64,000 nt of DNA from Enterocloster lavalensis (GCF_902364025.1 NZ_CABJCG010000012.1:1-64000); one strand, 5' to 3'. Shown: positions 17,867-26,496, numbered from the stretch's first letter. Notes: generated from the letters alone by a model not told the origin. Numbers and translations are program-made.

Positions 17867-17895
17867 ATCTTCCGATAAAACTACTGCCTTGTTGC

Positions 17896-18627
17896 CTATT
17901 TACTGATCTCCACGGAATAAGAATATCGGTCCCCCCGGTACAGGCTGACGGTATACTCCACCACCTCGCCGGACTCGTCGTAGGACGTACGGATTCTGCG
18001 GAGTATGGGAATCGTCCGCTGGACCTTCAGAAACTCCCTGGTGTGGGCGTCCGGCATAATACAGTCGAACTTTTCCTTGATCCTCACCGGATGAATGTTC
18101 ATCTCCTCCAGCATGGCGTACAGACTTCCGTAGTACATGTTGTCATCCAGTGGAAGGTTCCTGCCCATGTGGAAGTAGGTCTGGAAAATGACGATGGGTT
18201 TCCCATCTCCCGTTCTCACGCGTTCCAGGCGGTACAGCGGCACGTCCGGCTCCACCTGAAACACCTTAGCCAGATGCTGGTCCGCTTTCACCAGCTCCAT
18301 ATGGGCGTAACTGGTTCCGGGCACGATTCCCAGCTCCTTCATCTCGTCGGTGAAGCTGCGGATCCTGGTCAAAAACTCCTCGATGTGCTTTTGGTAGATG
18401 ACAACGGTGCCTTTCCCTCTGGCCCTGCTGACCAGACCGTCCTTTTCCAGTTCCTGGATCGCCTGTCTGGCCGTGATGCGGCTGACCTGGTACATGCCCT
18501 GAAGCTCTGTCTCGCTGGGAATAATCGTGTCGAAGGCGTATTCCTTCGTCAATATCTTATTTCGTAAAATTTCGCTGATTTGCAAATATAAAGGCGGAGC
18601 GCCTTTTGCGTTATTTAATTTTTCCAT
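17896..18627 (-). CDS. GntR-family regulator with UTRA ligand domain
   Basis: A 243-residue HutC-type regulator. The N-terminal winged helix (PLYLQISEILRNKILTKEY ... SRITARQAIQELEKDGLVSRARGKGTVV) binds DNA and the C-terminal UTRA domain (from about residue 95) senses a small molecule, typically a sugar phosphate. Its own promoter and the promoter of the PTS genes carry the same palindrome next to the -10 box, so it very probably represses both until the imported sugar phosphate binds. Confidence 0.92.
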   Translation of the reverse strand: MEKLNNAKGAPPLYLQISEILRNKILTKEYAFDTIIPSETELQGMYQVSRITARQAIQELEKDGLVSRARGKGTVVIYQKHIEEFLTRIRSFTDEMKELGIVPGTSYAHMELVKADQHLAKVFQVEPDVPLYRLERVRTGDGKPIVIFQTYFHMGRNLPLDDNMYYGSLYAMLEEMNIHPVRIKEKFDCIMPDAHTREFLKVQRTIPILRRIRTSYDESGEVVEYTVSLYRGDRYSYSVEISK

Positions 18628-18654
18628 ATAAGCCCCTCTGTTCCCATTGCCTCA

Positions 18655-18697
18655 ATCGTTATAACAATATAATAATTGATCCTGTTTACCCTGTCAA
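18655..18697 (-). promoter_or_regulatory. gntR promoter and operator
   Basis: On the minus strand TTGACA (18697-18692), a 17-base spacer and TATTAT (18674-18669) are followed at once by the palindrome ATTGTTATAACGAT (18668-18655). The same order with ATTGTTATAACAAT occurs at 21398-21356 before the PTS genes. Confidence 0.85.
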
Positions 18698-18750
18698 TGT
18701 TTTGCTGAAAGGCTTTTGATTCCTTTGATATTAAAGTAACGGTTCAGACA

Positions 18751-19563
18751 TTAGAACAGTCCCAGGGCCACGCCCACGATGGACACTCCAACCAGAATTC
18801 CCATCACTTTGAGGGCGGACATTTTCTTTCTGGACATCAGCCACCAGCAGAATATGATCGCCACAAGGGGGAGCAATCTGGGGAAAATACCGTTGATCAC
18901 ATCGTTTACCACCACGGTGGCGTCCGAGTTGCCGGTCTGGATCTGTAAAATGGTATTGATGCTCACGTAGGACGCGCCCACGCCGCCCACTACGATGGCG
19001 CCCAGCAGGTTAAACGCTTCCCGCACTCTCTGGGACGCCTCGCCCACAATCAGTCCCACGGACTTGGTGCCCATCTCATAACCCTTCATGAACAGGTAGT
19101 AGGTGCCTGCCAATACGGTGGCCAAAAACGTGACGATGTAGAAGATGGGTCCCATCACATTTCCGCCGTCCGCAAGCCCGATGCCGATGGACAGGAGCAG
19201 GGGCAGATACATGCCCGGAACCATGGCGTCGCCGATACCCGCGATGGGTCCCATCAGGCCCAGCTTGATGCTGTTGATCACCTCGTCGTCCAGATCCGCT
19301 CCGTTGGCCTTCTCTTCCTCCAGACCGCAGGCGATGCCGTTTACGATACAGCCCAGCTGAGGCTCCGTGTTGTAAAAGGCGCAGTGCCTTGTGAGGGCCT
19401 CGGCCTCCTTTTCCTTATCTCCGCCGTAAAGTTCCTTGATCGCCGGGGCCATGGAATCGGCAAAGGCAAGGGATTCCAGCCACTGGAAGGACATGGAGCA
19501 CAGGTTTCCGCACATCCACCGCAGCCAACATTTTCTCAGAGTACTTTTGCTTAACTTTTTCAT
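18751..19563 (-). CDS. PTS mannose-family transporter subunit IID
   Basis: About 270 residues, one of two membrane subunits of a mannose-class phosphotransferase permease. The N-terminal WMCGNLCSMSFQWLESLAFADSMAPAIKELYG and the motif NTEPQLGCIVNGI are characteristic of IID, with hydrophobic segments in the C-terminal half. Start ATG 19563 follows GGAGGAGG inside the end of the IIC gene. With IIC it forms the sugar channel; the substrate is unknown but is likely handled by the isomerase genes downstream. Confidence 0.92.
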   Translation of the reverse strand: MKKLSKSTLRKCWLRWMCGNLCSMSFQWLESLAFADSMAPAIKELYGGDKEKEAEALTRHCAFYNTEPQLGCIVNGIACGLEEEKANGADLDDEVINSIKLGLMGPIAGIGDAMVPGMYLPLLLSIGIGLADGGNVMGPIFYIVTFLATVLAGTYYLFMKGYEMGTKSVGLIVGEASQRVREAFNLLGAIVVGGVGASYVSINTILQIQTGNSDATVVVNDVINGIFPRLLPLVAIIFCWWLMSRKKMSALKVMGILVGVSIVGVALGLF

Positions 19564-19564
19564 C

Positions 19565-20380
19565 CTACAGTTCCTCCTCCATATCATCCGCTACAGCAAC
19601 CGCTGCCCCGTCTTTTTTCATATATAAGAAATAGCTGTACGCGAAGAACGCGCCGAAGATTGCGATGGTAATCATGTTGATGCCCAGAGCTGCGACCAGG
19701 GCAAAGCCGAACAGGAACCGCACGATCTCGATGTTCTTCTTGGTAACCTGCTTTAACAGAATGGCAACTCCAACCGCGGGAAGCATACCGCCCAGAGCGG
19801 TCAGCGCCCTCATCACAAAGGAGTCCACGGGGAACATTGCGATGATATCCGTAGCCAGATTCTGTCCAAGGTAGAGGACGGCCACAGTGGGAATCACCCG
19901 GTAGCAGAACTGGAGCAGCTGGGGACCCACCCAGTGGTTAAACGCAAGACCCTTGTAATCGCCCTGCTCCGCGGCCTTGATGGCTCTGGCGTTCCAGAAG
20001 GAGTTGGTCATCATCATGAAGTTGTGGAAAATGGTACCGATGGCGCCCACCGCCGTGGCGATGGCAACCGCGGATTCCACGCTGGCGCTGGCCTTTACCG
20101 CCATAACGCCAAGGCCCACGCCTATGTATGCCGCCGCATTTAAGTCCTGGGGCATCTGGCCGCCCGGAGTGACCAGGGCGATGTAAACCACCTGCACGGC
20201 CACGCCTACGATGATACCGGTCTGGACGTCTCCCATGATCAGACCGATGAGAAAACCGGAGACTAACGGTCTGGACAGGACGTACCAGCCGCCCGTGGTT
20301 CCCAGAACCCACGGACAGGACAGAGAACCGAGATACGATAAAATGCCAATCATAATGGCTTGAAACAGATTAATCTGCAT
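19565..20380 (-). CDS. PTS mannose-family transporter subunit IIC
   Basis: A 271-residue membrane protein beginning QAIMIGILSYLGS, with the IIC motif GLIMGDVQTGIIVGVAVQVVYI and TPGGQMPQDLNAAAYIG. It forms the translocation path together with IID. It lies between IIB (24 bases upstream) and IID (1 base) in one operon. Confidence 0.93.
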   Translation of the reverse strand: MQINLFQAIMIGILSYLGSLSCPWVLGTTGGWYVLSRPLVSGFLIGLIMGDVQTGIIVGVAVQVVYIALVTPGGQMPQDLNAAAYIGVGLGVMAVKASASVESAVAIATAVGAIGTIFHNFMMMTNSFWNARAIKAAEQGDYKGLAFNHWVGPQLLQFCYRVIPTVAVLYLGQNLATDIIAMFPVDSFVMRALTALGGMLPAVGVAILLKQVTKKNIEIVRFLFGFALVAALGINMITIAIFGAFFAYSYFLYMKKDGAAVAVADDMEEEL

Positions 20381-20404
20381 AAGAATTTCCCCCTATATCG
20401 TTCG

Positions 20405-20893
20405 TTAGATAAGTTTTTCTCTCACATCGCTCCAGCGGACCTTGGAAAAGTCCGGCACCAGCTGGAATTCGATCTGGTAGCCAGCGCTGTGGATCTTCTC
20501 GTAGGCCGCGATATCTTCCTTGGTGATATCCGCGTTCTTGCTGACCCGGACCGTGTCCTTCTTGGCGCTCTGGGGACCGATGTTCAGGGTCTTTGTGTTG
20601 ACCTTCATGCCCCAGTCCACCAAAAGCTCTGCCATGGTTTCCGGGGTCTTGGTGATAACGAAGTAATTCTTGCTGCTGGCCGCGGCTTCCTCCATCTTGG
20701 CCTTGAATTTCTCCCTGGTCCAGATAAAGGTTTTCTTGGTGGACGCCGCCAGAAGCGCGTTGCGGATCACCTCGCTGGAGGCCGCCTTGTCGTCCACGGC
20801 GATGATTCCGTCGCACGGATACTCCGTGGACCAGCGGATGATGATCTGCCCGTGGATAATCCGGTCATCCACTCTGATAAAACTGATTGCCAT
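20405..20893 (-). CDS. PTS mannose-family transporter subunit IIB
   Basis: A 162-residue cytoplasmic phosphocarrier. The opening ISFIRVDDRIIHGQI carries the phosphorylated His14, as in the mannose-sorbose IIB family, and length is normal. It takes phosphate from IIA and passes it to the sugar during uptake. A clear GGGG-rich ribosome site precedes the ATG. Confidence 0.93.
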   Translation of the reverse strand: MAISFIRVDDRIIHGQIIIRWSTEYPCDGIIAVDDKAASSEVIRNALLAASTKKTFIWTREKFKAKMEEAAASSKNYFVITKTPETMAELLVDWGMKVNTKTLNIGPQSAKKDTVRVSKNADITKEDIAAYEKIHSAGYQIEFQLVPDFSKVRWSDVREKLI

Positions 20894-20907
20894 AAAAATC
20901 CCCCTTC

Positions 20908-21315
20908 CTACAATTCCTCGTCTTCGTCTTCCTGCCTGGGCTCAAACATCTGAATGCTGTCCCTAGCCCCGTCGATAGCCGCCTTTACAGTCTCCCGCCC
21001 GCTGTCCTCCGCCATCAGGAGTACCAGCAGAAGAGGCAGATTCATACCCGACACCACGCTGGCCGTCTCAAGGCGTCCCATCTGCTCCAGAAGCCGCAGG
21101 GACGTGTTGTAAGGCGATCCTCCGTTTACGTCGCAGAGCACGGCCACCGGCTCACCGCCGGGAAGCTCCTCAAACACCGCGGACAGCTCCGCCTCAAACT
21201 GGGCGATTCCCTTGTCCTCGGACAAGCACACGTGGCGGACATCCGGCAGGCTTCCGAACACCATTTCCGCCGCCCGGCGCATCCCTTCCGCCATGGTTCC
21301 ATGGCTGACTAACAC
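20908..21315 (-). CDS. PTS mannose-family transporter subunit IIA
   Basis: A 135-residue IIA domain: VSHGTMAEG carries the phospho-accepting His, and CDVNGGSPYN is the second family motif. The first usable start codon is GTG at 21315, which leaves only five residues up to the His and lies 20 bases from the GGGGG ribosome site. The reading frame upstream (three ATC codons then AGA CAG ATT, 21333-21316) matches the expected first strand of the fold, so translation may begin at an ATC codon. It is the first gene of the PTS operon. Confidence 0.88.
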   Translation of the reverse strand: MLVSHGTMAEGMRRAAEMVFGSLPDVRHVCLSEDKGIAQFEAELSAVFEELPGGEPVAVLCDVNGGSPYNTSLRLLEQMGRLETASVVSGMNLPLLLVLLMAEDSGRETVKAAIDGARDSIQMFEPRQEDEDEEL

Positions 21316-21355
21316 AATCTGTCTGATGATGATTTCCCCCTTTGTCTGATCTTTA

Positions 21356-21398
21356 ATTGTTATAACAATATAATATTATAATCATCCAATCTTGTCAA
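21356..21398 (-). promoter_or_regulatory. PTS operon promoter and GntR operator
   Basis: TTGACA (21398-21393), a 17-base spacer, TATTAT (21375-21370), then the perfect palindrome ATTGTTATAACAAT (21369-21356). The arrangement copies that of the gntR promoter, with 13 of 14 operator bases identical. Confidence 0.87.
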
Positions 21399-21512
21399 GA
21401 CTCATTTTAGAAATTATTTATAATTTTTTCAGAGATGTCCCGCCTGCGTCAGACAAATTGACGGTTTTCCCAACCGCCTATACCGCCGGAACCGAAAACT
21501 GGAAAATTTCCG

Positions 21513-21541
21513 TTGAATATGTATGGATATCCGAGTATAAT
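21513..21541 (+). promoter_or_regulatory. Promoter of the Hsp70/GrpE-like operon
   Basis: TTGAAT (21513-21518), a 17-base spacer and TATAAT (21536-21541) point toward the GrpE-like gene with a leader of about 105 bases. No CIRCE-type inverted repeat (TTAGCACTC-N9-GAGTGCTAA) is visible, so heat-shock repression by HrcA is unlikely. The rest of the 21399-21652 gap is AT-rich with no gene. Confidence 0.65.
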
Positions 21542-21652
21542 GAACAAGAAAAATAAAAAATCGAAAAAAATAAAATGATTTTAAAACCGGACGCCCCGTC
21601 CATTCGTCTTGTAATCAGAAATCAAAAAAAGGACCTGAAAGGAGAGTTTCAT

Positions 21653-22195
21653 ATGACCAACCAAAACGAGATGAATTTAATCCCGGACGACCTCACCCAG
21701 GAGGAGCTTTTAAGCCTGAACGAAATCCTCTTAAACACCCGGGAGCAGTGCCAGATGACCGCGCAGCTCATCGAAAACCAACTTAAGCGGAAGGACCAGC
21801 TGATCGACCGCCTACACCAGGAGCTGGAGACTTACAAACAAGACCAGCCAGCCCGCCTGGTGGAACAGGCGATGAAGGAGTTGATCGGGCTGCGGGGCCG
21901 GCTGCTGAAGCGCCAAAGCTCCCCGCAGTGGGCTGAACTTGACGCCGAAAAGCTGCGGGAAGAATTCACCTACCTGGACGAGGACATTCTGGACCTGCTG
22001 GAACGCCAGAACATCGAACCCTTTACCACCCAGCCGGGCCAGCCCTTTGACGGCGGGCGGCACCGGGCCATGAACGTGGTATCCACAGACAGCCCCGAAC
22101 TGGACCGCAGGGTCAAGGCCAGCCTGGCCCCGGGTTACGCCAAGGGGGATAAGGTGCTGATCCCCGAGCACGTGACCGTGTACCGTTTCCAGTAA
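21653..22195 (+). CDS. GrpE-like nucleotide exchange factor
   Basis: A 180-residue protein. A long helical N-terminal half (many Leu, Glu, Lys; about residues 10-85) is followed by a GrpE-type beta domain: EPFTTQPGQPFDGGRHRAMNVV and the ending GYAKGDKVLIPEHVTVYRF mirror the canonical GQPFDP and GDRVLRPAMV motifs. GrpE releases ADP from Hsp70. The product is shorter and more divergent than housekeeping GrpE and precedes an equally divergent Hsp70, so the two probably act as a dedicated pair. ATG 21653 follows AAAGGAG. Confidence 0.82.
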   Translation: MTNQNEMNLIPDDLTQEELLSLNEILLNTREQCQMTAQLIENQLKRKDQLIDRLHQELETYKQDQPARLVEQAMKELIGLRGRLLKRQSSPQWAELDAEKLREEFTYLDEDILDLLERQNIEPFTTQPGQPFDGGRHRAMNVVSTDSPELDRRVKASLAPGYAKGDKVLIPEHVTVYRFQ

Positions 22196-22285
22196 CCGGC
22201 GGATGCGGACCGCCCTCATGATACGAGCTGAAACCAGCGGCCCCGCATGGACCGCATGCTCCGGCGCCTTCCGCAGCCCCGACGG

Positions 22286-22350
22286 TGCACAGCCGGAACG
22301 CAGCCGGAATGCAACCGATGAATTACAACCGATAAATTACGACCGATAAC
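22286..22350 (+). repeat. Degenerate short tandem repeats before the Hsp70 gene
   Basis: About five units of 11-14 bases run head to tail with a shared core of the type CARCCGRWRAAT: CAGCCGGAA, CAGCCGGAA, CAACCGATGAAT, CAACCGATAAAT, CGACCGATAACC. They end 11 bases before the ribosome site AGGGAG. Confidence 0.55.
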
Positions 22351-22369
22351 CAGAGATTGAAGGGAGAAT

Positions 22370-24031
22370 ATGATGATGAATTACGTTTTTGGAATTGACC
22401 TTGGAACCACTTATTCCTGCATCGCCTACATGGACGAGTACGGCAAACCGGTGGTCTTAAAGAACAGCGACGGGGACCACACCACCCCCTCCGTGGTCAT
22501 GGTGGAATCCGCAGACAACGTGGTGGTGGGCATGGAGGCCAAGCGCTCCATCGAGGTGGACCCGGACCGGACCGTCCAGTTCATCAAGCGCAAAATGGGC
22601 AAGGAGAACGACAAGGTCACGCTGGCCGGGATCACCTACAGCGCTCCGGAAATCTCCGCTTACATCTTAAAAAAGCTGGTAAAGGACGCCAACGACGAGC
22701 TGATCCAGACCGGCGTGATCTTAGAGGGTCAGGAGGTCCGGGACGTGGTGATCACCTGCCCCGCCTACTTCGGCATGAACGAGCGCCAGGCCACCAAGAC
22801 CGCCGGGGAGCTGGCGGGCTTAAACGTGCTCAACATCATCAACGAACCCACCGCCGCAGCCATCAGCTACGGCGCGGCGGGCAGCGCCAAACATGAGACC
22901 GTGCTGGTGTACGACTTAGGCGGCGGCACCTTTGACATCACGGTGATGGACATAAACGGCAGCGATATTTCCGTGGTCTGCACCGGAGGCGACGACACCC
23001 TGGGGGGCAAGGACTGGGATGAGACGCTGATGGATTATGTGACGGAGCGCTATGAGGAGGAAAATGGCGAGGACTTGTCCGAGGACCCGGACGCCGTGGC
23101 CGCCCTTTACGTGGATGTGGAGACCTGGAAGAAATCCCTGACCGCCCGGGAAAAGGTGAACATTTCCGTCAACGGCAGCGGCGGGCGCTTCCGCGAGGAG
23201 CTGACCCGCGAGCGCTATGAGGAACTGACCCACGACCTGCTCAGCCGGACCAAAAACCTGCTGGACGAGGTGTTAAAAAACGCCGCCCAGAAGGGCTGCC
23301 CCCAGGAGAAAATCGACAAGATCCTGCTGGTGGGCGGCTCCTCGCGGATGCCCCAGGTGGCGAAAATGATCGAGGCGGACTATCACATTACCCCGGTGCT
23401 CCAGGACCCCGACGAGGCCGTAGCCAAAGGAGCCGCCATCTACGCCCGCAACGAAAAACAGTACAGCGATTTTCTGCTGGAGGAATCCCAGAAAACCGGT
23501 AAAACCGTAAAAGAGCTGACCGAGGAGAATTTAAAGACCGGCGGCGCTCTGGACAAAAAATTCGCTCTCTCCACCTCCGGATACGGGGCCATAAAAATGA
23601 ACATCACAAACGTGCTCTCCCGCACCTACGGCATCAGCGCCTACAACGAGGACGACGATCTGGTCATCTGCAACATGCTTATGAGCAACGACAAGCTGCC
23701 CGCCACCACCACCCGATCCTTCTGGACCGGCCAGAACAATCAGACCGGAGCGGAGCTTCCCATCTTTGAGACCAGAAGCATGGAGCCCACCCTTCCCCTG
23801 GGGGACCGCGAACCCATCACCACGATCCACATGCGCTTCAACGAGCGGGTGCCCAAGGGGACGGAGATCACGGTTATGCTGGCTCTGGACAATTCCGGGA
23901 TTCTGCACGTGATGGCCGAGGAGCTGTGCCGCCACAGCAAGCTGGAGACCACCTTCGACCTCTCCAACCAGATGACGGAGGACGAGCGGATCACGGCGGT
24001 GCGCAGGACCGCTGAGACCACCGTGGAATAA
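22370..24031 (+). CDS. Hsp70-family chaperone lacking the C-terminal lid
   Basis: A 553-residue Hsp70. The nucleotide-binding domain is complete: GIDLGTTYSC, EPTAAAISYGA, VYDLGGGTFDITVMD and LLVGGSSRMPQV. After about residue 370 an altered linker leads to a beta substrate-binding part (PLGDREPITTIHMRFNERVPKGTEI ... LALDNSGILHVMAEE), and the protein stops there, without the helical lid of DnaK (about 610-640 residues). It starts with three in-frame ATGs; the second (22373) has the best spacing to AGGGAG. Its neighbours, GrpE-like and J-like genes, suggest a specialised chaperone acting near the membrane, not the housekeeping DnaK. Confidence 0.9.
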   Translation: MMMNYVFGIDLGTTYSCIAYMDEYGKPVVLKNSDGDHTTPSVVMVESADNVVVGMEAKRSIEVDPDRTVQFIKRKMGKENDKVTLAGITYSAPEISAYILKKLVKDANDELIQTGVILEGQEVRDVVITCPAYFGMNERQATKTAGELAGLNVLNIINEPTAAAISYGAAGSAKHETVLVYDLGGGTFDITVMDINGSDISVVCTGGDDTLGGKDWDETLMDYVTERYEEENGEDLSEDPDAVAALYVDVETWKKSLTAREKVNISVNGSGGRFREELTRERYEELTHDLLSRTKNLLDEVLKNAAQKGCPQEKIDKILLVGGSSRMPQVAKMIEADYHITPVLQDPDEAVAKGAAIYARNEKQYSDFLLEESQKTGKTVKELTEENLKTGGALDKKFALSTSGYGAIKMNITNVLSRTYGISAYNEDDDLVICNMLMSNDKLPATTTRSFWTGQNNQTGAELPIFETRSMEPTLPLGDREPITTIHMRFNERVPKGTEITVMLALDNSGILHVMAEELCRHSKLETTFDLSNQMTEDERITAVRRTAETTVE

Positions 24032-24044
24032 GGAGGAAAACGGA

Positions 24045-24461
24045 ATGATCTGTCTGCTTGTATTTATCTGCTGCCTGGCCGCGGTGACCGCCCTGACCGT
24101 CGGAATGGTGTTGAAAGTCGTCACCACCCTGGTGGAGGCATTTCTGGATATCGTGGTCCGGTACGGCGTGATCCTGATCTGCACGGCCCTCATCTGTCTG
24201 GCGGTGTTTATCCTGGCCAGCATGGTGATCGAGCTGATTCACGGGGCCAACATTCTTCTGCTTTTGCTCTCCCTCGGCCTTTGGGTCCTGTCCCTGGGCC
24301 TGGCGGCGTTCTTCGCCTCCCTGATCGGCTCCCTCGCCTATTTGCTGATTGCGCTGGCCTGCGCCGCCGTCATGTTTTTGTCCGATCTGCTGGGAGAGCT
24401 GTCCATGAGCCTGTTTAACGGTATGCTGGGAATCATGGCAAAACAGTCCGGGAGGAGGTAA
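24045..24461 (+). CDS. Small multi-helix membrane protein of the Hsp70 operon
   Basis: A 138-residue, almost wholly hydrophobic protein with about four membrane segments and a short basic tail (KQSGRR). I recognise no family. It sits 13 bases after the Hsp70 stop, with GGAGG before the ATG, and nine bases before the J-like gene, so it is made with them and could anchor the chaperone at the membrane. That role is inference. Confidence 0.8.
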   Translation: MICLLVFICCLAAVTALTVGMVLKVVTTLVEAFLDIVVRYGVILICTALICLAVFILASMVIELIHGANILLLLLSLGLWVLSLGLAAFFASLIGSLAYLLIALACAAVMFLSDLLGELSMSLFNGMLGIMAKQSGRR

Positions 24462-24470
24462 CGCGTTAAA

Positions 24471-26456
24471 ATGGCCGATATCAGAGAACAAATCAAACGG
24501 AAATACGGGATTGACATCGAAACGCTCAACCTGTTTTCCCTTTACAAAATCAGCGGTCCCGACGTGACGGACCAGGATCTGGAACAGGCCTTTGCGAAAA
24601 AGCGCAAAAGCTGGAACCAGTTTTTAAACAGTCCCAGGGAGGACAAGGCCGCACAGGCCAGGAAACATCTGGAAGCCGCGGACCGGTATGAGGCCGTGCT
24701 GCGGGACCCCGCCCTGCGCAAAGCCCTGTACGCCTATTATCAGAAAAGCGGGGACGGGACCGGGGATGCTTCCCTGGACTTTGCAAGGGAATTCTTCGGC
24801 ATCGTGGGCAAAACCCGGCGCATCCGCAGGCAGGAAATCGATTTCTTCTTCGAATATTTCCCGGAACAGCGCAAATCCAGGCAGCCCATCCTGGAAATGC
24901 TCAAAACCGAATTCAAGGTTTCCAAGCTGGACGCCCGCGGCGCGGACGGCGGGGAGGATGAGCGGGACGAAAAGAAAAAGAAAAGCGCGCTGGTTGCGGA
25001 CCAGTTCGACCGCTCCACCCTGCTAGGAATCCGAAAATGTCAGGCTTACCTGACAAAAGCCGCATCCATTGGAACCACAGCCGTGCATTTCCCCGGCGTG
25101 TCGGAAAGCCTTTACCGCTTCCTGGATCTGGAAAATTGCAAGGACATCGAGTCCCTCCGCACTTTGGTGAAGGCGGGGCGCGAAAAGGCTTCCGGCCTGC
25201 GCCTGGACGGCGGGCAGGAATACACGCCGGTTCTGGACCTGTACAACAAGCTGGATGAACTGCTGGATCAAAACGATGTATTTTACAATTTCAAGGAGTT
25301 TAAGCTGTTAGTCAAGTTCCCGAACCTCACCCCCTACATGTATGAGATCGTGGAGGCCAGGGAACGCACCATCGCCGATCTGGCCAGTGTGGCCCAGCGG
25401 GAGTACGGCTTCCGGGACCAGTACGATTTCCTCCTCTCCTACTTCCTTCCCATGTATTCCAAGTTCGGCATCTACGACAACGGAATCCGGAAAATGATGA
25501 AGGACGCAGAACGGAAACAGGGACGCCAGAAGTTCCTTGACAAGGTGGACCGGATTCTGGGCCGTGAAAAGACCGAGCCGCTGCCGCCGTGCTTTATGCC
25601 GCTGTTTTTCCTGGCTTACCTGCCCGTCTATCTGACCTTTGGGGTATTTGAGCTTGTGAAGTTAGTCGTCTGGAACCTGCGCTACATCGCAATACCCGCC
25701 GCCGTTCCGGCCGTCCTCTGGCTGGCCCGGGCCACCTTCCGGTTCGTGGGCTATGAGCTGCCGTCCTGGTCCCGGTTCAGCCTCCGGGAGTTTACTGCCC
25801 TCCTCTGCGCCGGCATGGGGATGCCCGCCGCCCTTGAAATGGCGGTCACCCTGTTTTTCATAGCGGCCGTGATCGTCCTGCCCGTGATTCTGGGCGTCTG
25901 CTGCCTGTGGGATTCCGCCACCAAGCTGCGCAAGGAATTTGACTGGAAAGGCATCGAGCGTACCTTCTGGATGATCCTAAACCAGTTCAAACGGCAGTTC
26001 AAAAACCGCCTTGAGCGGCGCAGGATTTTCACCCTCACCCGCATGCTTCTGGCGGTCCTGCTCAACGCGGTGCTGTTCACCGGCGTGTTCCTGTACGCCC
26101 GCGACTTATCCGGCGGCCTATCCTGGAAGCTGCGCCAAATCCTTTGGGAGATGAAACAGGATTCGGAGCGGAAAACAGCGGCCAAGGAGACCTCCGCCAC
26201 CTTTGCCGAAACCAAGGCCGAGACCGAAAACACGGAGGCCGCCCTGCCCCTGTTTGAGATCACCGCCTCCGCCGCCAACATCCGCTCCGGCCCGGGCACC
26301 GGCCATGAGGTGGTGGCCCAGGCCCCCCAGGGCCGTCAGCTGACGGGCACCGGCAACTGGCAGCAGATGGACTCCATATGGTATGAGCTGTACCTGGACG
26401 ACAGCCGCACGGCCACCGGCTGGGCCAGCGAAAAGGTGCTGAAACAGATCCAATAA
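24471..26456 (+). CDS. J-domain-like membrane protein with C-terminal SH3b domain
   Basis: A 661-residue protein. Residues 15-85 look like a degenerate J domain (FSLYKISGPDVTDQDLEQAF, then RYEAVLRDPALRKALYAYY), but the HPD tripeptide that stimulates Hsp70 is replaced by SPRED-type sequence. A charged helical region follows (to about 365), then four or so membrane segments (370-560), a Glu/Lys-rich stretch and a bacterial SH3-like domain at about 585-661 (ASAANIRSGPGTGHEVVAQ ... TATGWASEKVL), usually a cell-wall-binding fold. It may link the lidless Hsp70 to the envelope. Confidence 0.72.
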   Translation: MADIREQIKRKYGIDIETLNLFSLYKISGPDVTDQDLEQAFAKKRKSWNQFLNSPREDKAAQARKHLEAADRYEAVLRDPALRKALYAYYQKSGDGTGDASLDFAREFFGIVGKTRRIRRQEIDFFFEYFPEQRKSRQPILEMLKTEFKVSKLDARGADGGEDERDEKKKKSALVADQFDRSTLLGIRKCQAYLTKAASIGTTAVHFPGVSESLYRFLDLENCKDIESLRTLVKAGREKASGLRLDGGQEYTPVLDLYNKLDELLDQNDVFYNFKEFKLLVKFPNLTPYMYEIVEARERTIADLASVAQREYGFRDQYDFLLSYFLPMYSKFGIYDNGIRKMMKDAERKQGRQKFLDKVDRILGREKTEPLPPCFMPLFFLAYLPVYLTFGVFELVKLVVWNLRYIAIPAAVPAVLWLARATFRFVGYELPSWSRFSLREFTALLCAGMGMPAALEMAVTLFFIAAVIVLPVILGVCCLWDSATKLRKEFDWKGIERTFWMILNQFKRQFKNRLERRRIFTLTRMLLAVLLNAVLFTGVFLYARDLSGGLSWKLRQILWEMKQDSERKTAAKETSATFAETKAETENTEAALPLFEITASAANIRSGPGTGHEVVAQAPQGRQLTGTGNWQQMDSIWYELYLDDSRTATGWASEKVLKQIQ

Positions 26457-26496
26457 CCGCTTTCCACACGCTGACGCCGCATGAAGGCGCCGGCCC

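Noticed and set aside
21400..21652. CIRCE or heat-shock operator before the GrpE-like gene
   Set aside because: No TTAGCACTC/GAGTGCTAA inverted repeat was found; only a sigma-A-type promoter is visible.
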